DNA of 64,000 nucleotides, taken from the NCBI RefSeq assembly GCF_018140925.1, contig NZ_CP073315.1, positions 1,984,001-2,048,000 of the forward strand, given 5' to 3'. The position numbers were made by a program, and so were the translations under genes. The notes beneath the pieces were generated by a model, which worked only from the letters and a program-made list of their open reading frames with translations, made no database searches and was not told the DNA's origin. This DNA comes from Psychrobacillus sp. INOP01 (lineage in GTDB: Bacteria; Bacillota; Bacilli; Bacillales_A; Planococcaceae). Below are positions 43,762 through 51,657 of this stretch, one piece after another. The number at the start of each line of letters is the position of its first letter. Position 1 is the first letter of the stretch.

Positions 43762-43971
43762 TTATAAAACCTCATTTAACTTTTATTTTTTCGTTAAATT
43801 CAGTATATTAAACTATTTCCATAATTACTATTGCAATTTGGTGGATTTATACTTACAACGTATGCTATAACAATAGCACTGCAACTAATTATCATAATCC
43901 GTGTATCGATTTTATGCATTTTACTTTAAAAGAATGCTTGAAACTATCAAGTCCAAAAGGAGCTCATTCAA

Positions 43972-45141
43972 ATGACGAACAAACTCTATTATGAAGACCC
44001 ATGCATCCAATCCTTTAAAGCAAAAGTAATAGAACAACAAGTTGATTATGTTGTACTTTCCGAGACTGCCTTTTACCCTACTGGAGGTGGTCAGCCGCAT
44101 GATCTCGGTCTATTAAACGGTATTGAAGTGACAAATGTAGAAGTGATCAACGGAGAAATAAGACATTTCCTGACCAATCCTTTACCTGAAAATACGACGG
44201 AGGTAAATGGACAGATTAACTGGGAGCGACGTTTCGATCATATGCAACAGCATGCCGGACAGCATATTCTATCGGCAGCCTTTGAACAATTATTTGGATT
44301 CCAAACGATTAGCTTTCATTTAGGAAAAGATACAGTCACGATTGACTTAAATGTTACTGAGGTGTCCGAACGGCAATTAACGGAAGCGGAACAACTTGCA
44401 AATCAAATCATTCTGGAAGATCGTCTTATTGAAACAAAGTGGGTAACGGAAGAGGAATTATCCAATTATAATCTACGAAAAGCGACATCTTTAAAAGAAA
44501 ATATTAGACTCGTCATAATCCCCGACTTTGATTACAATGCGTGTGGTGGAACCCATCCAACATCAACGGGACAAGTGAGGGCCATTAAAATCCTGCATAC
44601 AGAGAGGCAGAAGAAGATTGTTCGAGTGGAGTTTATTTGTGGGGAAAGGATTCTTACACATTTACATAGAAAGCACGATGTACTAGTAAACTTAGTCAGC
44701 ACATTAAGTACTCCTGAAGATAAAATAATGAATGCAACCAAAAATCTCTTAGAGCAAAATTCAAGACTTGAAAAACAAGTAGCAGATTTATCAAATTCTC
44801 TTTTAGCATACGAAGCAAAAGAGTTAAGAGAAAGTGCTAAGGGAACTACGATCACTTGCATACTTGAAAAAAGATCCATGCAAGAACTCCAAAAGCTAGC
44901 CAAATTAGTAGTAAATGAAACACCAAAATCAATATGTATTTTCGTCTCCAATAACCAGGAGAAGTTACAGATCGTCGCTTCAAAAGGGAGCGATGTAGAG
45001 CAAAGTATGAAGGAGCTAATTGCACATGTCCTACCGTATATTAATGGAAAAGGTGGTGGCAATGAGCGAATGGCTCAAGGTGGTGGAGATAAGATCATAA
45101 CAAGTGAGCAATTAATGGAAAAGGCAATATCCTATATCTGA
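43972..45141 (+). CDS. Alanyl-tRNA editing protein (AlaX-L type)
   Basis: AlaX proteins deacylate Ser-tRNA(Ala). The 389-aa protein has the editing-domain start ETAFYPTGGGQPHDLG, the zinc motif HAGQHILSAAF (H-x-x-x-H) and CGGTHPTSTGQ, then a coiled coil (about 235-270) and a DHHA1-like C-terminus ending with NGKGGGNERMAQGGG. This is the long type, similar to the last two thirds of AlaRS without the aminoacylation domain. Ribosome site AAGGAG. Confidence 0.93.
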   Translation: MTNKLYYEDPCIQSFKAKVIEQQVDYVVLSETAFYPTGGGQPHDLGLLNGIEVTNVEVINGEIRHFLTNPLPENTTEVNGQINWERRFDHMQQHAGQHILSAAFEQLFGFQTISFHLGKDTVTIDLNVTEVSERQLTEAEQLANQIILEDRLIETKWVTEEELSNYNLRKATSLKENIRLVIIPDFDYNACGGTHPTSTGQVRAIKILHTERQKKIVRVEFICGERILTHLHRKHDVLVNLVSTLSTPEDKIMNATKNLLEQNSRLEKQVADLSNSLLAYEAKELRESAKGTTITCILEKRSMQELQKLAKLVVNETPKSICIFVSNNQEKLQIVASKGSDVEQSMKELIAHVLPYINGKGGGNERMAQGGGDKIITSEQLMEKAISYI

Positions 45142-45211
45142 TAGGCACCGTTCCACAAATATCCTCCTGACATATACTAAGTTGATTACTTTATGAAAGG
45201 AGGATTTAGCA

Positions 45212-45682
45212 ATGAACAATCAATTTCCTTTTCCACAAGATTCAGGTGGCCCTCAAGGATTTCCTTCAATTGAAGGACAACAATTTGGAAGTCCACAATT
45301 TCCAGGGAGTATGATGCCTCCATTCGGACAACAACAGTTTCCTGGGAATATGTTCCCTCCATTCGGTCAACAACAGGGACCATCATTTCCTCCTAGTTTT
45401 CCGCCGGGTGGACAACAAGGTGGGCAACAAGGAGCTCCAACTAGTCCACCGCCAGCCTTCGTTCCACAAAGACAAAGCGCCGGAGTATTTGCTGTAGATC
45501 CTGGCTCTATTCGTGGATGCTTGTTCCGCAATACGTATGTATGGCTGAATAATGGCAATTCATTTTGGCTTTACCCAATTCATGTTGGAAGAAGATCCGT
45601 TGCAGGATTTAGATGGAACGGTTTCATGTGGACTTATTATGGAACCGATTTAGAGAGAATTGCCTCTTTTCAATGTTTTTAA
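45212..45682 (+). CDS. Gly/Pro/Gln-rich protein, probable spore surface protein
   Basis: A 156-aa protein. The first 90 residues are low complexity with imperfect repeats of PFGQQQFPG and PPFGQQQ; the last 55 form a compact aromatic-rich domain (CLFRNTYVWLNNGNSFWLYP, then GRRSVAGFRWNGFMWTYYG). The composition is like coat and exosporium proteins and like the tail of the CotD-like protein at 14365, but the family was not recognised. AAAGGAGG ribosome site and own terminator. Confidence 0.65.
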   Translation: MNNQFPFPQDSGGPQGFPSIEGQQFGSPQFPGSMMPPFGQQQFPGNMFPPFGQQQGPSFPPSFPPGGQQGGQQGAPTSPPPAFVPQRQSAGVFAVDPGSIRGCLFRNTYVWLNNGNSFWLYPIHVGRRSVAGFRWNGFMWTYYGTDLERIASFQCF

Positions 45683-45694
45683 TATGGTGAATCT

Positions 45695-45719
45695 ACCGAG
45701 CATATTGCTCGGTTTTTTT
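45695..45719 (+). terminator. Terminator
   Basis: ACCGAGCA-TAT-TGCTCGGT followed by seven T, 13 bp after the preceding stop. Confidence 0.92.
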
Positions 45720-45773
45720 AATTTAGGATTTTCAAAGAGCATAGGTAATTCTCGCATGCCGCCTGACTTACGC

Positions 45774-45819
45774 TTTACAAATATTTTGTAACAAAGTAAA
45801 ATATACTTAACTAGCTAAG
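45774..45819 (+). promoter_or_regulatory. MarR promoter with palindromic operator
   Basis: TTTACA (45774-45779) and TAAAAT (45797-45802) are 17 bp apart. CTTAACTAGCTAAG (45806-45819), a palindrome with 12 of 14 matching bases, sits over the expected start site and is a likely autoregulatory MarR operator. Confidence 0.55.
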
Positions 45820-45853
45820 CAAATTTTTTTACATTCAAAGGAGCGCTTACTCA

Positions 45854-46249
45854 ATGAATCCACTCATTCATGAGCTTTTTCAAAAATCCCGTTTTTTATC
45901 ACAGGAAGCTAATCATACTTTAAAAAATTTTAATTTATTTACTTCTCAGTGGTCAGTTCTCTACTGTATACAACGACATAAAGAAATGACATTGACACAG
46001 ATTTGGAAATACTTAAATGTGGAGGCCCCCACTATAACAAGAACTGTAAATAGACTAGCCGTACTTGGCTGGATTGAAATATGCTCCGGTAAAGATAAAC
46101 GAGAGAAAATTGTAAAACTGTCTGAACAGGCATTACAACAGTTTCCAGCTATCAAAGCAGCTATGATGGAATTTGAGGATCAAATGGTCGCTGGTTTATC
46201 CAAAGAAGAAGAAGTTCAGTTGTTTGAACTCCTAAAAAAAATTAGATAA
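45854..46249 (+). CDS. MarR family transcriptional regulator
   Basis: A 131-aa winged-helix protein: LTQIWKYLNVEAPTITRTVNRLAVLGWIE is the helix-turn-helix and SGKDKREKIVKLSE the wing. MarR proteins often repress a neighbouring transporter gene until a toxic ligand binds. The next gene is an MFS exporter 180 bp downstream on the same strand. Ribosome site AAAGGAG. Confidence 0.9.
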   Translation: MNPLIHELFQKSRFLSQEANHTLKNFNLFTSQWSVLYCIQRHKEMTLTQIWKYLNVEAPTITRTVNRLAVLGWIEICSGKDKREKIVKLSEQALQQFPAIKAAMMEFEDQMVAGLSKEEEVQLFELLKKIR

Positions 46250-46261
46250 GGTGATACTTTA

Positions 46262-46410
46262 ATTAGTGGGGTTTTACGGGCAGTCTTCTCCACTTATGCT
46301 TGGTTGCTTGGGTCAGACCATGTAGCGGGAGTATTACGACGTACAGGACGTACTAGTGCCGATGTTGCCATAGGACGTGGTAACATCGGCCAGCCCGTTA
46401 ATGCAAGATA
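46262..46410. repeat. Structured intergenic repeat (family C) between marR and MFS genes
   Basis: A 149-bp element bounded by ACGGGC (46274) and GCCCGT (46393), containing GACGTACAGGACGTAC and a strong hairpin GCCGATGTT...AACATCGGC (46358-46390, extended by GCCA/TGGT). GC is higher than in the flanks. I recall related elements in other Bacillales genomes. It could fold in the marR-MFS transcript. No ORF with a ribosome site. Confidence 0.55.
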
Positions 46411-46428
46411 AACAGGAGGATTATTAGT

Positions 46429-47598
46429 TTGAAGAACAAAGAGCCTATATGGACGAAAGCTTTTATTAGTTTGTTTACTACAAATTTTTCTATTTTTATT
46501 ATTTTTTACGGACTCGTATCCGCACTTCCACTCTACGCCACGGATGTATTGTCGCGTTCAGACGAAGATGCGGGTTTATTAATGACTATCTTTTTAGTTT
46601 CTGCAATTGTTACCCGTCCTTTTTCTGGTAAGATTTTAGATCTATTTGGAAAACGAAAGGTATTATGGTTAACTTTGTTCCTGTATCTAGTCTGTACAGG
46701 GCTTTATTATTTTATTGAACCTTTTGAAGCTTTATTGGTACTTCGATTTGTTCAAGGCATTTTCTTTAGCATCGCCACCACGGCAAGTGGTTCGATGGCT
46801 GCGGATAATATTCCTATTTCTAGACGTGGTGCTGGACTTGGTTATTTTACTATGTCAACAAATTTAGCGGTTGTTGTCGGTCCGTTAATTGCTTTGACTC
46901 TCATGCAATCTTTTTCATATGATGCAATGTTTTTATCCTTAACGGTTTTACTACTAATTGGCTCCATTGCGGCATTATTGATACCTGCAGATAAAAAGTC
47001 CAGAACTGCTTCTCCTAGATCGAAGTTAACGTGGAATGATCTTTTTGAGAAAAAAGCGTTACCTGTTGCATTAATAGCTAGTTTAGTTGCTTTTTCTTAT
47101 GCTAGTGTACTTTCTTATCTCTCTATATACTCTCAAGAAAAAGGAGTACTCCACCTAACCAGTAGCTTTTTCGCTGTCTTTGCAATCATGATGCTAGCTA
47201 CACGACCATTTACAGGTCGAATTTTCGATGAAAAAGGACCTAAATATATTGTTATTCCTGGTCTGGTCTCTTTCATGATTGGACTTGCTTTACTTGCTTA
47301 TATGAACTCGCCATTCCTTTTCTTACTCTCTGGTGCATTTATCGGATTAGGATATGGTGCAGTAGTTCCAAGTTTCCAAACTCTTGCAATCCAGTCTACC
47401 AAACATGAACGCAGTGGTTATGCTACAGCCACATTCTTTACATTATTCGATACGGGGCTCGCAATAGGTTCATATATTTTAGGACTTATCGCCACCCAGC
47501 TCGGCTATCAAAACTTATATCTATTCTCTATTATTTTCCTTGTTATTGCGCTTGTTTTGTTTATATTACGAGTAAAAAAAGTACAACGTCCTGTTTAG
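46429..47598 (+). CDS. MFS transporter (drug exporter type)
   Basis: A 389-aa protein with 12 hydrophobic segments. The A-like motif between helices 2 and 3 is RPFSGKILDLFGKRKVL, and in the second half RPFTGRIFDEKGPKY mirrors it, as in DHA1-type exporters. The start is a TTG eight bases after CAGGAGG. Control by the upstream MarR protein is likely. Substrate unknown. Confidence 0.88.
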   Translation: MKNKEPIWTKAFISLFTTNFSIFIIFYGLVSALPLYATDVLSRSDEDAGLLMTIFLVSAIVTRPFSGKILDLFGKRKVLWLTLFLYLVCTGLYYFIEPFEALLVLRFVQGIFFSIATTASGSMAADNIPISRRGAGLGYFTMSTNLAVVVGPLIALTLMQSFSYDAMFLSLTVLLLIGSIAALLIPADKKSRTASPRSKLTWNDLFEKKALPVALIASLVAFSYASVLSYLSIYSQEKGVLHLTSSFFAVFAIMMLATRPFTGRIFDEKGPKYIVIPGLVSFMIGLALLAYMNSPFLFLLSGAFIGLGYGAVVPSFQTLAIQSTKHERSGYATATFFTLFDTGLAIGSYILGLIATQLGYQNLYLFSIIFLVIALVLFILRVKKVQRPV

Positions 47599-47618
47599 TC
47601 AAGACGTTGTGTTTTTTT
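47583..47618 (+). terminator. Terminator of the MFS gene
   Basis: ACAACGTC pairs with GACGTTGT around a 12-base loop, followed by G and seven T. The left arm lies inside the last codons. Confidence 0.88.
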
Positions 47619-47706
47619 ATTGGTAACTTTTTCATCTATCACGTATATATATGTCCTTAATTTGGTAATACTTGAACCAATACAGTATTTCAAGGAGGAC
47701 AATTAA

Positions 47707-48243
47707 ATGAGAAAGCAAATCGTAATTCCATTACTTATAGCGGTCACGGCACTTGGAGGATGTAATTTCCCTTCTGCAGATGCCGACTTAAATGAAACAG
47801 TACAGGTTTCATTACTAAACACAGAAGGTAAAGAAGTAGGAGAAGCAACTTTGACTGAGCATTCAAAAGGAGTGCATATTCTATTAAAAGCAGAGGGACT
47901 AACTCCTGGTGTTAAAGCAATCCACTTTCATGAAAAGGCAAGCTGCGAAAAACCAACATTTGAAACAGCTGGCGCTCACTTTAATCCGACTCACAAAGAG
48001 CATGGTTTTGAAAACCCAAAAGGTTATCATTTAGGAGATTTACCTAACATTGAAGTTGGAGAAGATGGTAAAGTAGAATTAGAGACAGTATCTCCAGCAG
48101 TAGTTTTGGCTGCAGGAAAAAGCAACTCATTACTAGATGCTGATGGAAGCGCAATTATTATTCATGAAAATGCTGATGATTATAAAACTGACCCTTCTGG
48201 AAATTCTGGAGGACGAATTGTTTGTGGGGAAATTAGCAAGTAG
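47707..48243 (+). CDS. sodC: Cu/Zn superoxide dismutase-like lipoprotein (SodC/YojM)
   Basis: A 178-aa lipoprotein: signal ending LGGC with lipidated Cys19. All canonical metal ligands appear present: HFHE (two Cu His), AHFNP (bridging His), KEHG and YHLGDL (Zn His and Asp), and IIIHENADD (fourth Cu His); the active-site Arg is in GGRIVCG. B. subtilis YojM is reported to lack a full Cu site, so this protein may be an active enzyme that destroys superoxide at the outer face of the membrane. It is 14 bp before the CAP-domain gene. Confidence 0.88.
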   Translation: MRKQIVIPLLIAVTALGGCNFPSADADLNETVQVSLLNTEGKEVGEATLTEHSKGVHILLKAEGLTPGVKAIHFHEKASCEKPTFETAGAHFNPTHKEHGFENPKGYHLGDLPNIEVGEDGKVELETVSPAVVLAAGKSNSLLDADGSAIIIHENADDYKTDPSGNSGGRIVCGEISK

Positions 48244-48257
48244 TTTGGAGGTATGAC

Positions 48258-49340
48258 ATGAGAAAAATAGGCTGGTTACTACTTTTTGTTTTAGCACTTT
48301 TCTTTTCTAGACCGTTATGGGAAGAGTATACAGTGAAATACGTTGACCTGTCATTCCTAGAGCCAGTGGATGAATGGATTGATTCACTGGAAGTAGAACA
48401 ATATTGGGATGAAGCAAAAGCGTACTGGATGCAAATAAAAGATGAACCAGCCACCCATATTGCCTCAGATCAAGAAACACTACCGGGAACAGGCATAGAG
48501 TTAGACCAAATAAAAATAGGTATGAAAAAAAGTGAGATTGAGAAAATTCATGGTAATGCTAAACGAGTTAGTCTAAATGAATATAATTTGGTATGGCATA
48601 CATACCATGAAAACTACCGTAATTTCATGATGATTTCCTATGATAGCAACAACAGGGTAAACGCCATGTTTACCAATCAACCTTCTGAGTCTTCCTTTCT
48701 AGGTTTACAAATGGATAGTACTAGGGAAGAAGTACTTTCTCGACTAGATGAGCCTATTAAGAAACTGAAAAAAGGGAATATCATCTATCTCCTACCTGAT
48801 GCAGGTGAATATGACTTGTTTTTAATCGAAAATAACTACGTAACATTTTTCTATGATCTTCATGAAAACAATACAATCACTGCCATTCAAGTAGTCGAAA
48901 AATCTATTGAAAAAAATCACGAATCGACTTTTGGAGAGCCATCTGACGAACTGAAAAAGGGATTTGAATTTCAACTCTTCGATCTCACAAATGCTGCTCG
49001 AGTAGTACATGGTCTTTCAGTTCTCTCCTACGATGAAAGTGTGAGTAACACCGCTCGAAAGCATAGTGAGGATATGGCTATTCACAATTATTTTAGTCAT
49101 GAAAACCTAGAGGGAAAATCTCCATTTAATCGATTGGAGGAAGATGGTTTGAGCTTTTCCTATGCTGGAGAAAATCTAGCATATGGTCAAACTAGCAGCA
49201 TCTTTGCCCATGAGGGGCTGATGAATTCATTGGGACACCGTAAAAACATTTTAAGTGTTCATTATGAAAATCTTGGTGTCGGTACGGCTTTTGATGAAAA
49301 ATCAACTCCTTACTACACAGAAAATTTTTTCACAAAATAA
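48258..49340 (+). CDS. CAP-domain (SCP/PR-1) extracellular protein, YlbC-like
   Basis: A 360-aa protein with an N-terminal membrane/signal helix (IGWLLLFVLALFFS). A CAP-associated domain (IELDQIKIGMKKSEIEKIHG, near 85-210) is followed by the CAP domain (LTNAARVVHGLSVLSYDESVS, HSEDMAIHNYFSHENLEG, GENLAYG, SLGHRKNIL). The two-domain order equals YlbC. Such proteins are often made in sporulation or envelope stress; activity is unknown. Ribosome site GGAGG. Confidence 0.86.
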   Translation: MRKIGWLLLFVLALFFSRPLWEEYTVKYVDLSFLEPVDEWIDSLEVEQYWDEAKAYWMQIKDEPATHIASDQETLPGTGIELDQIKIGMKKSEIEKIHGNAKRVSLNEYNLVWHTYHENYRNFMMISYDSNNRVNAMFTNQPSESSFLGLQMDSTREEVLSRLDEPIKKLKKGNIIYLLPDAGEYDLFLIENNYVTFFYDLHENNTITAIQVVEKSIEKNHESTFGEPSDELKKGFEFQLFDLTNAARVVHGLSVLSYDESVSNTARKHSEDMAIHNYFSHENLEGKSPFNRLEEDGLSFSYAGENLAYGQTSSIFAHEGLMNSLGHRKNILSVHYENLGVGTAFDEKSTPYYTENFFTK

Positions 49341-49390
49341 AGGTTGTCCAAAACTCAGTAATTACTGATTTCCGTGACAACCTCTTTTTT
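49341..49390 (+). terminator. Terminator of sodC-CAP unit
   Basis: AGGTTGTC and GACAACCT enclose an inner CAGTAAT/ATTACTG stem, followed by CTTTTTTT. Confidence 0.88.
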
Positions 49391-49402
49391 TATCCAATAA
49401 TA

Positions 49403-49545
49403 CTGCTGATTTCCGTTTCAGGCGGACGCTTTCCGCGGGGTGAGCGATGAGCCATCACCGTAGCTTCGCTTCCGTTGTGATGTCTCATCTGTCTCACTCA
49501 TCCCGCAGGAGTCGCCGCCTTCCACTACAATCAATGAACTGAGTG
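49403..49545. repeat. Dispersed intergenic repeat (family A), well-preserved copy
   Basis: It begins CTGCTGATTTCCGTTTCAGG and closes with CCCGCAGGAGTCGCCGCC, which is roughly inverted to the beginning. Inside, GATGAG-x-CATCAC pairs with GTGATG-x-CTCATC. The first 40 bases match 4239-4280 closely. The GC content is above its surroundings. I recall many similar elements between genes of Bacillaceae/Planococcaceae. 49546-49635 shows nothing else. Confidence 0.7.
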
Positions 49546-49635
49546 GTACCCAACACGAAGATTTAGCATAGCCTTATCGCTAAGATAATAGAAACTGGTT
49601 TTGACTTTAAAGGGCACTAGCGCTTTTCATGTAAA

Positions 49636-50310
49636 TCATTTAAAATGCTTCAATGCTTCTCTCTTACTTAATGGTGCAAGTGTGTGATTACCTACAAACT
49701 CTTGTACGACTTGCGGATGTGTTTTAGCGTATTCCCTTAACACCCAACCGATTGACTTTTGAAGAAAGAATTCTTTTGACACTGCATGACGTTCAATGGT
49801 TGCAAATAACAGCTCTTCATTCGTCTTTTCCTTGTATTTTAACTGATGTAAAATAGAGGCTCTATTCGTCCACATATTCGAGGACCTTGCCCACTCTACC
49901 ATCACAGCTTCCCCTTCAATTCTGTTAGATAAAACAATATCTCCCACTATCTTAGGGGCAATAGAATCCACACTATCCCACCAGGACTTCGTTTCAATAA
50001 GACGTTGACAGAACGTTAAATCCTCTAGAGTCAATTGATTTTTATATTTGGCCAATAATTCAATTGCTATGTAATGATATTCTCTTTCCTCTAACTGGAA
50101 CAAAGCCCATACCTCTTTTTGCATGTTTACATATAGAGGAAGCTCCATTTCTGTCGTCATCCTTTTAAAAAGCAATCGACGTTCAGGTGTTTTAATCCCT
50201 AGAAAGGGAAAATGACTTTTCATATATTTAGCCATTGGAATTGCATTTTCTTCATTTTGATGAGGCTCTATATAGCCTTTAACTCGCTCTATTGTCCACT
50301 CTTTTTTCAT
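49636..50310 (-). CDS. AlkD-like DNA alkylation repair HEAT-repeat protein
   Basis: A 224-aa helical-repeat protein of the AlkD family. Segments GIKTPERRLLFKRM, ELLAKYKNQLTLEDL, TKSWWDSVDSIAPKIVG (with the conserved Trp/Asp) and FLQKSIGWVLREYAKTHP match. AlkD excises bulky or cationic alkyl bases without flipping them. Start ATG at 50310, overlapping the nitroreductase stop by four bases, so the two are co-translated. Confidence 0.9.
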   Translation of the reverse strand: MKKEWTIERVKGYIEPHQNEENAIPMAKYMKSHFPFLGIKTPERRLLFKRMTTEMELPLYVNMQKEVWALFQLEEREYHYIAIELLAKYKNQLTLEDLTFCQRLIETKSWWDSVDSIAPKIVGDIVLSNRIEGEAVMVEWARSSNMWTNRASILHQLKYKEKTNEELLFATIERHAVSKEFFLQKSIGWVLREYAKTHPQVVQEFVGNHTLAPLSKREALKHFK

Positions 50311-51038
50311 TTGAGATGAAATCCTTTACTTGCTAAAAATTCAGCCATATGAGGTCTTCTCGGCTTCTCAAGAAAGTCAGCCATTGACTTGGTCCAATTT
50401 GCCGTTTTTTGATTGGATCCACGACTTGTATAATAGGCTTCCATTGTTTGATCGTACTCGGGCAATAGTATTTCATACTTTGCACTATTATAGTTATTTT
50501 CATGTAATATTGCTGTTACCGGTAAACGAGGCTTCACTTCATTTTGCTGATCTGGAATACCAAGAGTAATTGCAAATAGAGGAAATACCCCTGTTGGCAA
50601 ATCAAACAAATGGCTAATTGCGGCTGGATCGTTACGTACTCCCCCTATATAACAAATACCAAAACCTTTTGATTCAGCTGCAATGACTAAATTTTGTGCA
50701 AAAAGGGCTACATCAACTGCTCCTACTAACACATTTTCTGTTGTATCTATATCAATTTCTGTCTGCTGTAATTTACCAGCCACCTGTAAACGATGAAAAT
50801 CAGCACATAATAATAATGCCGCTCCAGCAGTTTCAAATTGCTTTGGATTTTTAGACAATCTACCAAGCTCTTCCTTTTTTTGTTCATCACTTACCCAAAT
50901 AACACTATATGCTTGGACAAAATGAGAACTAGCAGCATGTTGTGCAGTCTCCACAAGCTCGGAAACTTCCTCTTTAGTTAACGTATAATCCTTATACTTT
51001 CTGACAGACGAATGCTTTCTTAATAACTCTTGAACCAA
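50307..51038 (-). CDS. NAD(P)H-dependent nitroreductase/flavin reductase (NfsA/NfrA type)
   Basis: A 243-aa FMN enzyme: HSSVRKYKDYTLTKEEV near residue 9 binds FMN phosphate, AAQHAASSHFVQAYSVIWV follows, and SKGFGICYIGGVRNDP is the central flavin loop; the C-terminus has the NADPH-binding stretch TSRGSNQKTANWTKSM. It reduces nitro compounds or flavins. TTG start behind GAGGG. Linked with the AlkD-like gene, hinting at a response to reactive chemicals. Confidence 0.9.
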   Translation of the reverse strand: MVQELLRKHSSVRKYKDYTLTKEEVSELVETAQHAASSHFVQAYSVIWVSDEQKKEELGRLSKNPKQFETAGAALLLCADFHRLQVAGKLQQTEIDIDTTENVLVGAVDVALFAQNLVIAAESKGFGICYIGGVRNDPAAISHLFDLPTGVFPLFAITLGIPDQQNEVKPRLPVTAILHENNYNSAKYEILLPEYDQTMEAYYTSRGSNQKTANWTKSMADFLEKPRRPHMAEFLASKGFHLK

Positions 51039-51115
51039 TGTAAGAACCCTCTTTCATCGTAAGATTACTTTTAGTATAACCGAAGCCATCTTCTGTTTGA
51101 AATGAAATGAAAAAC

Positions 51116-51144
51116 GAAGTAGAGAGCTATAAGCTCTTTACTTC
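51116..51144 (-). terminator. Terminator of DUF779 gene
   Basis: GAAGTAAAGAGCT pairs with AGCTCTCTACTTC (one mismatch) around a TAT loop, then GTTTTT on the minus strand. Confidence 0.85.
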
Positions 51145-51151
51145 GCCTCGT

Positions 51152-51508
51152 TTATACTTGTAATTGGTTGTTTTCTTCTGATGTAAATGCTCGGGATCTG
51201 GTTAAAAATCGTTTTCCCTCCACACCTTCTAAAGAAAACATTCCACCCCGACCATCCACTACATCAATGATGAGCTGTGTATGCTTCCAATAGTCAAACT
51301 GACTTTTGTGCATATAAAATGGAACATCGCCTATTTTCCCAAGAAGTACATCTTGGTCTCCAACGATTAAATCACCCTCTGGATAACACATAGGAGAAGA
51401 ACCATCACAACAGCCTCCTGATTGATGAAACATAAGAGGTCCGTGCTTACCTTTTAATAATTCAATTAGCTCTAGTGCAGCGTCAGTGGCTATTACGCGT
51501 TCAACCAT
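51152..51508 (-). CDS. DUF779 family protein
   Basis: The 118-aa protein shows the DUF779 pattern: VIATDAALELIELLKGKHGPLMFHQSGGCCDGSSPMC, then GDVPFYMHKSQFDYWKHTQLIIDVV and GMFSLEGVEGKRFLTRSRAF. It is commonly encoded beside ALDH genes of the AldA/ExaC type and is assumed to assist them; the two vicinal Cys and the following Cys could bind metal. It is 149 bp downstream of the ALDH gene, with a repeat element between. Confidence 0.9.
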   Translation of the reverse strand: MVERVIATDAALELIELLKGKHGPLMFHQSGGCCDGSSPMCYPEGDLIVGDQDVLLGKIGDVPFYMHKSQFDYWKHTQLIIDVVDGRGGMFSLEGVEGKRFLTRSRAFTSEENNQLQV

Positions 51509-51531
51509 CTACACTCACCTTTCTTTCATCA

Positions 51532-51657
51532 AATTCGCCTTGGCGTATTTGAGTCCAGATTTTGAATCGTGCTGGCACGATTAACTCCTTTCAAAATCTG
51601 TGACATCGCCGGAGGCTTTAACTTAATTCAGCAGGGGTTTATCCCCGCTGGATTAAA
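51532..51657. repeat. Structured intergenic repeat (family D) between aldehyde dehydrogenase and DUF779
   Basis: Two hairpins: CAGATTTTGA...TCAAAATCTG (51556-51600) with an inner ATCGTGC-TG-GCACGAT, and AATTCAGC-x-GGGG paired with CCCC-GCTG-ATT (about 51630-51655). No T-run follows the second one. I recall near-identical segments from several Planococcaceae genomes (GAAAGGAGTTAATCGTGCC core). It lies inside the presumed aldA-DUF779 transcript and may act as a terminator or mRNA stabiliser. Confidence 0.6.

Noticed and set aside
44532-45062. 176-aa minus-strand ORF
   Set aside because: It is antisense to the strongly supported AlaX editing gene, has Cys/Ser-rich composition, no ribosome site and no domain.
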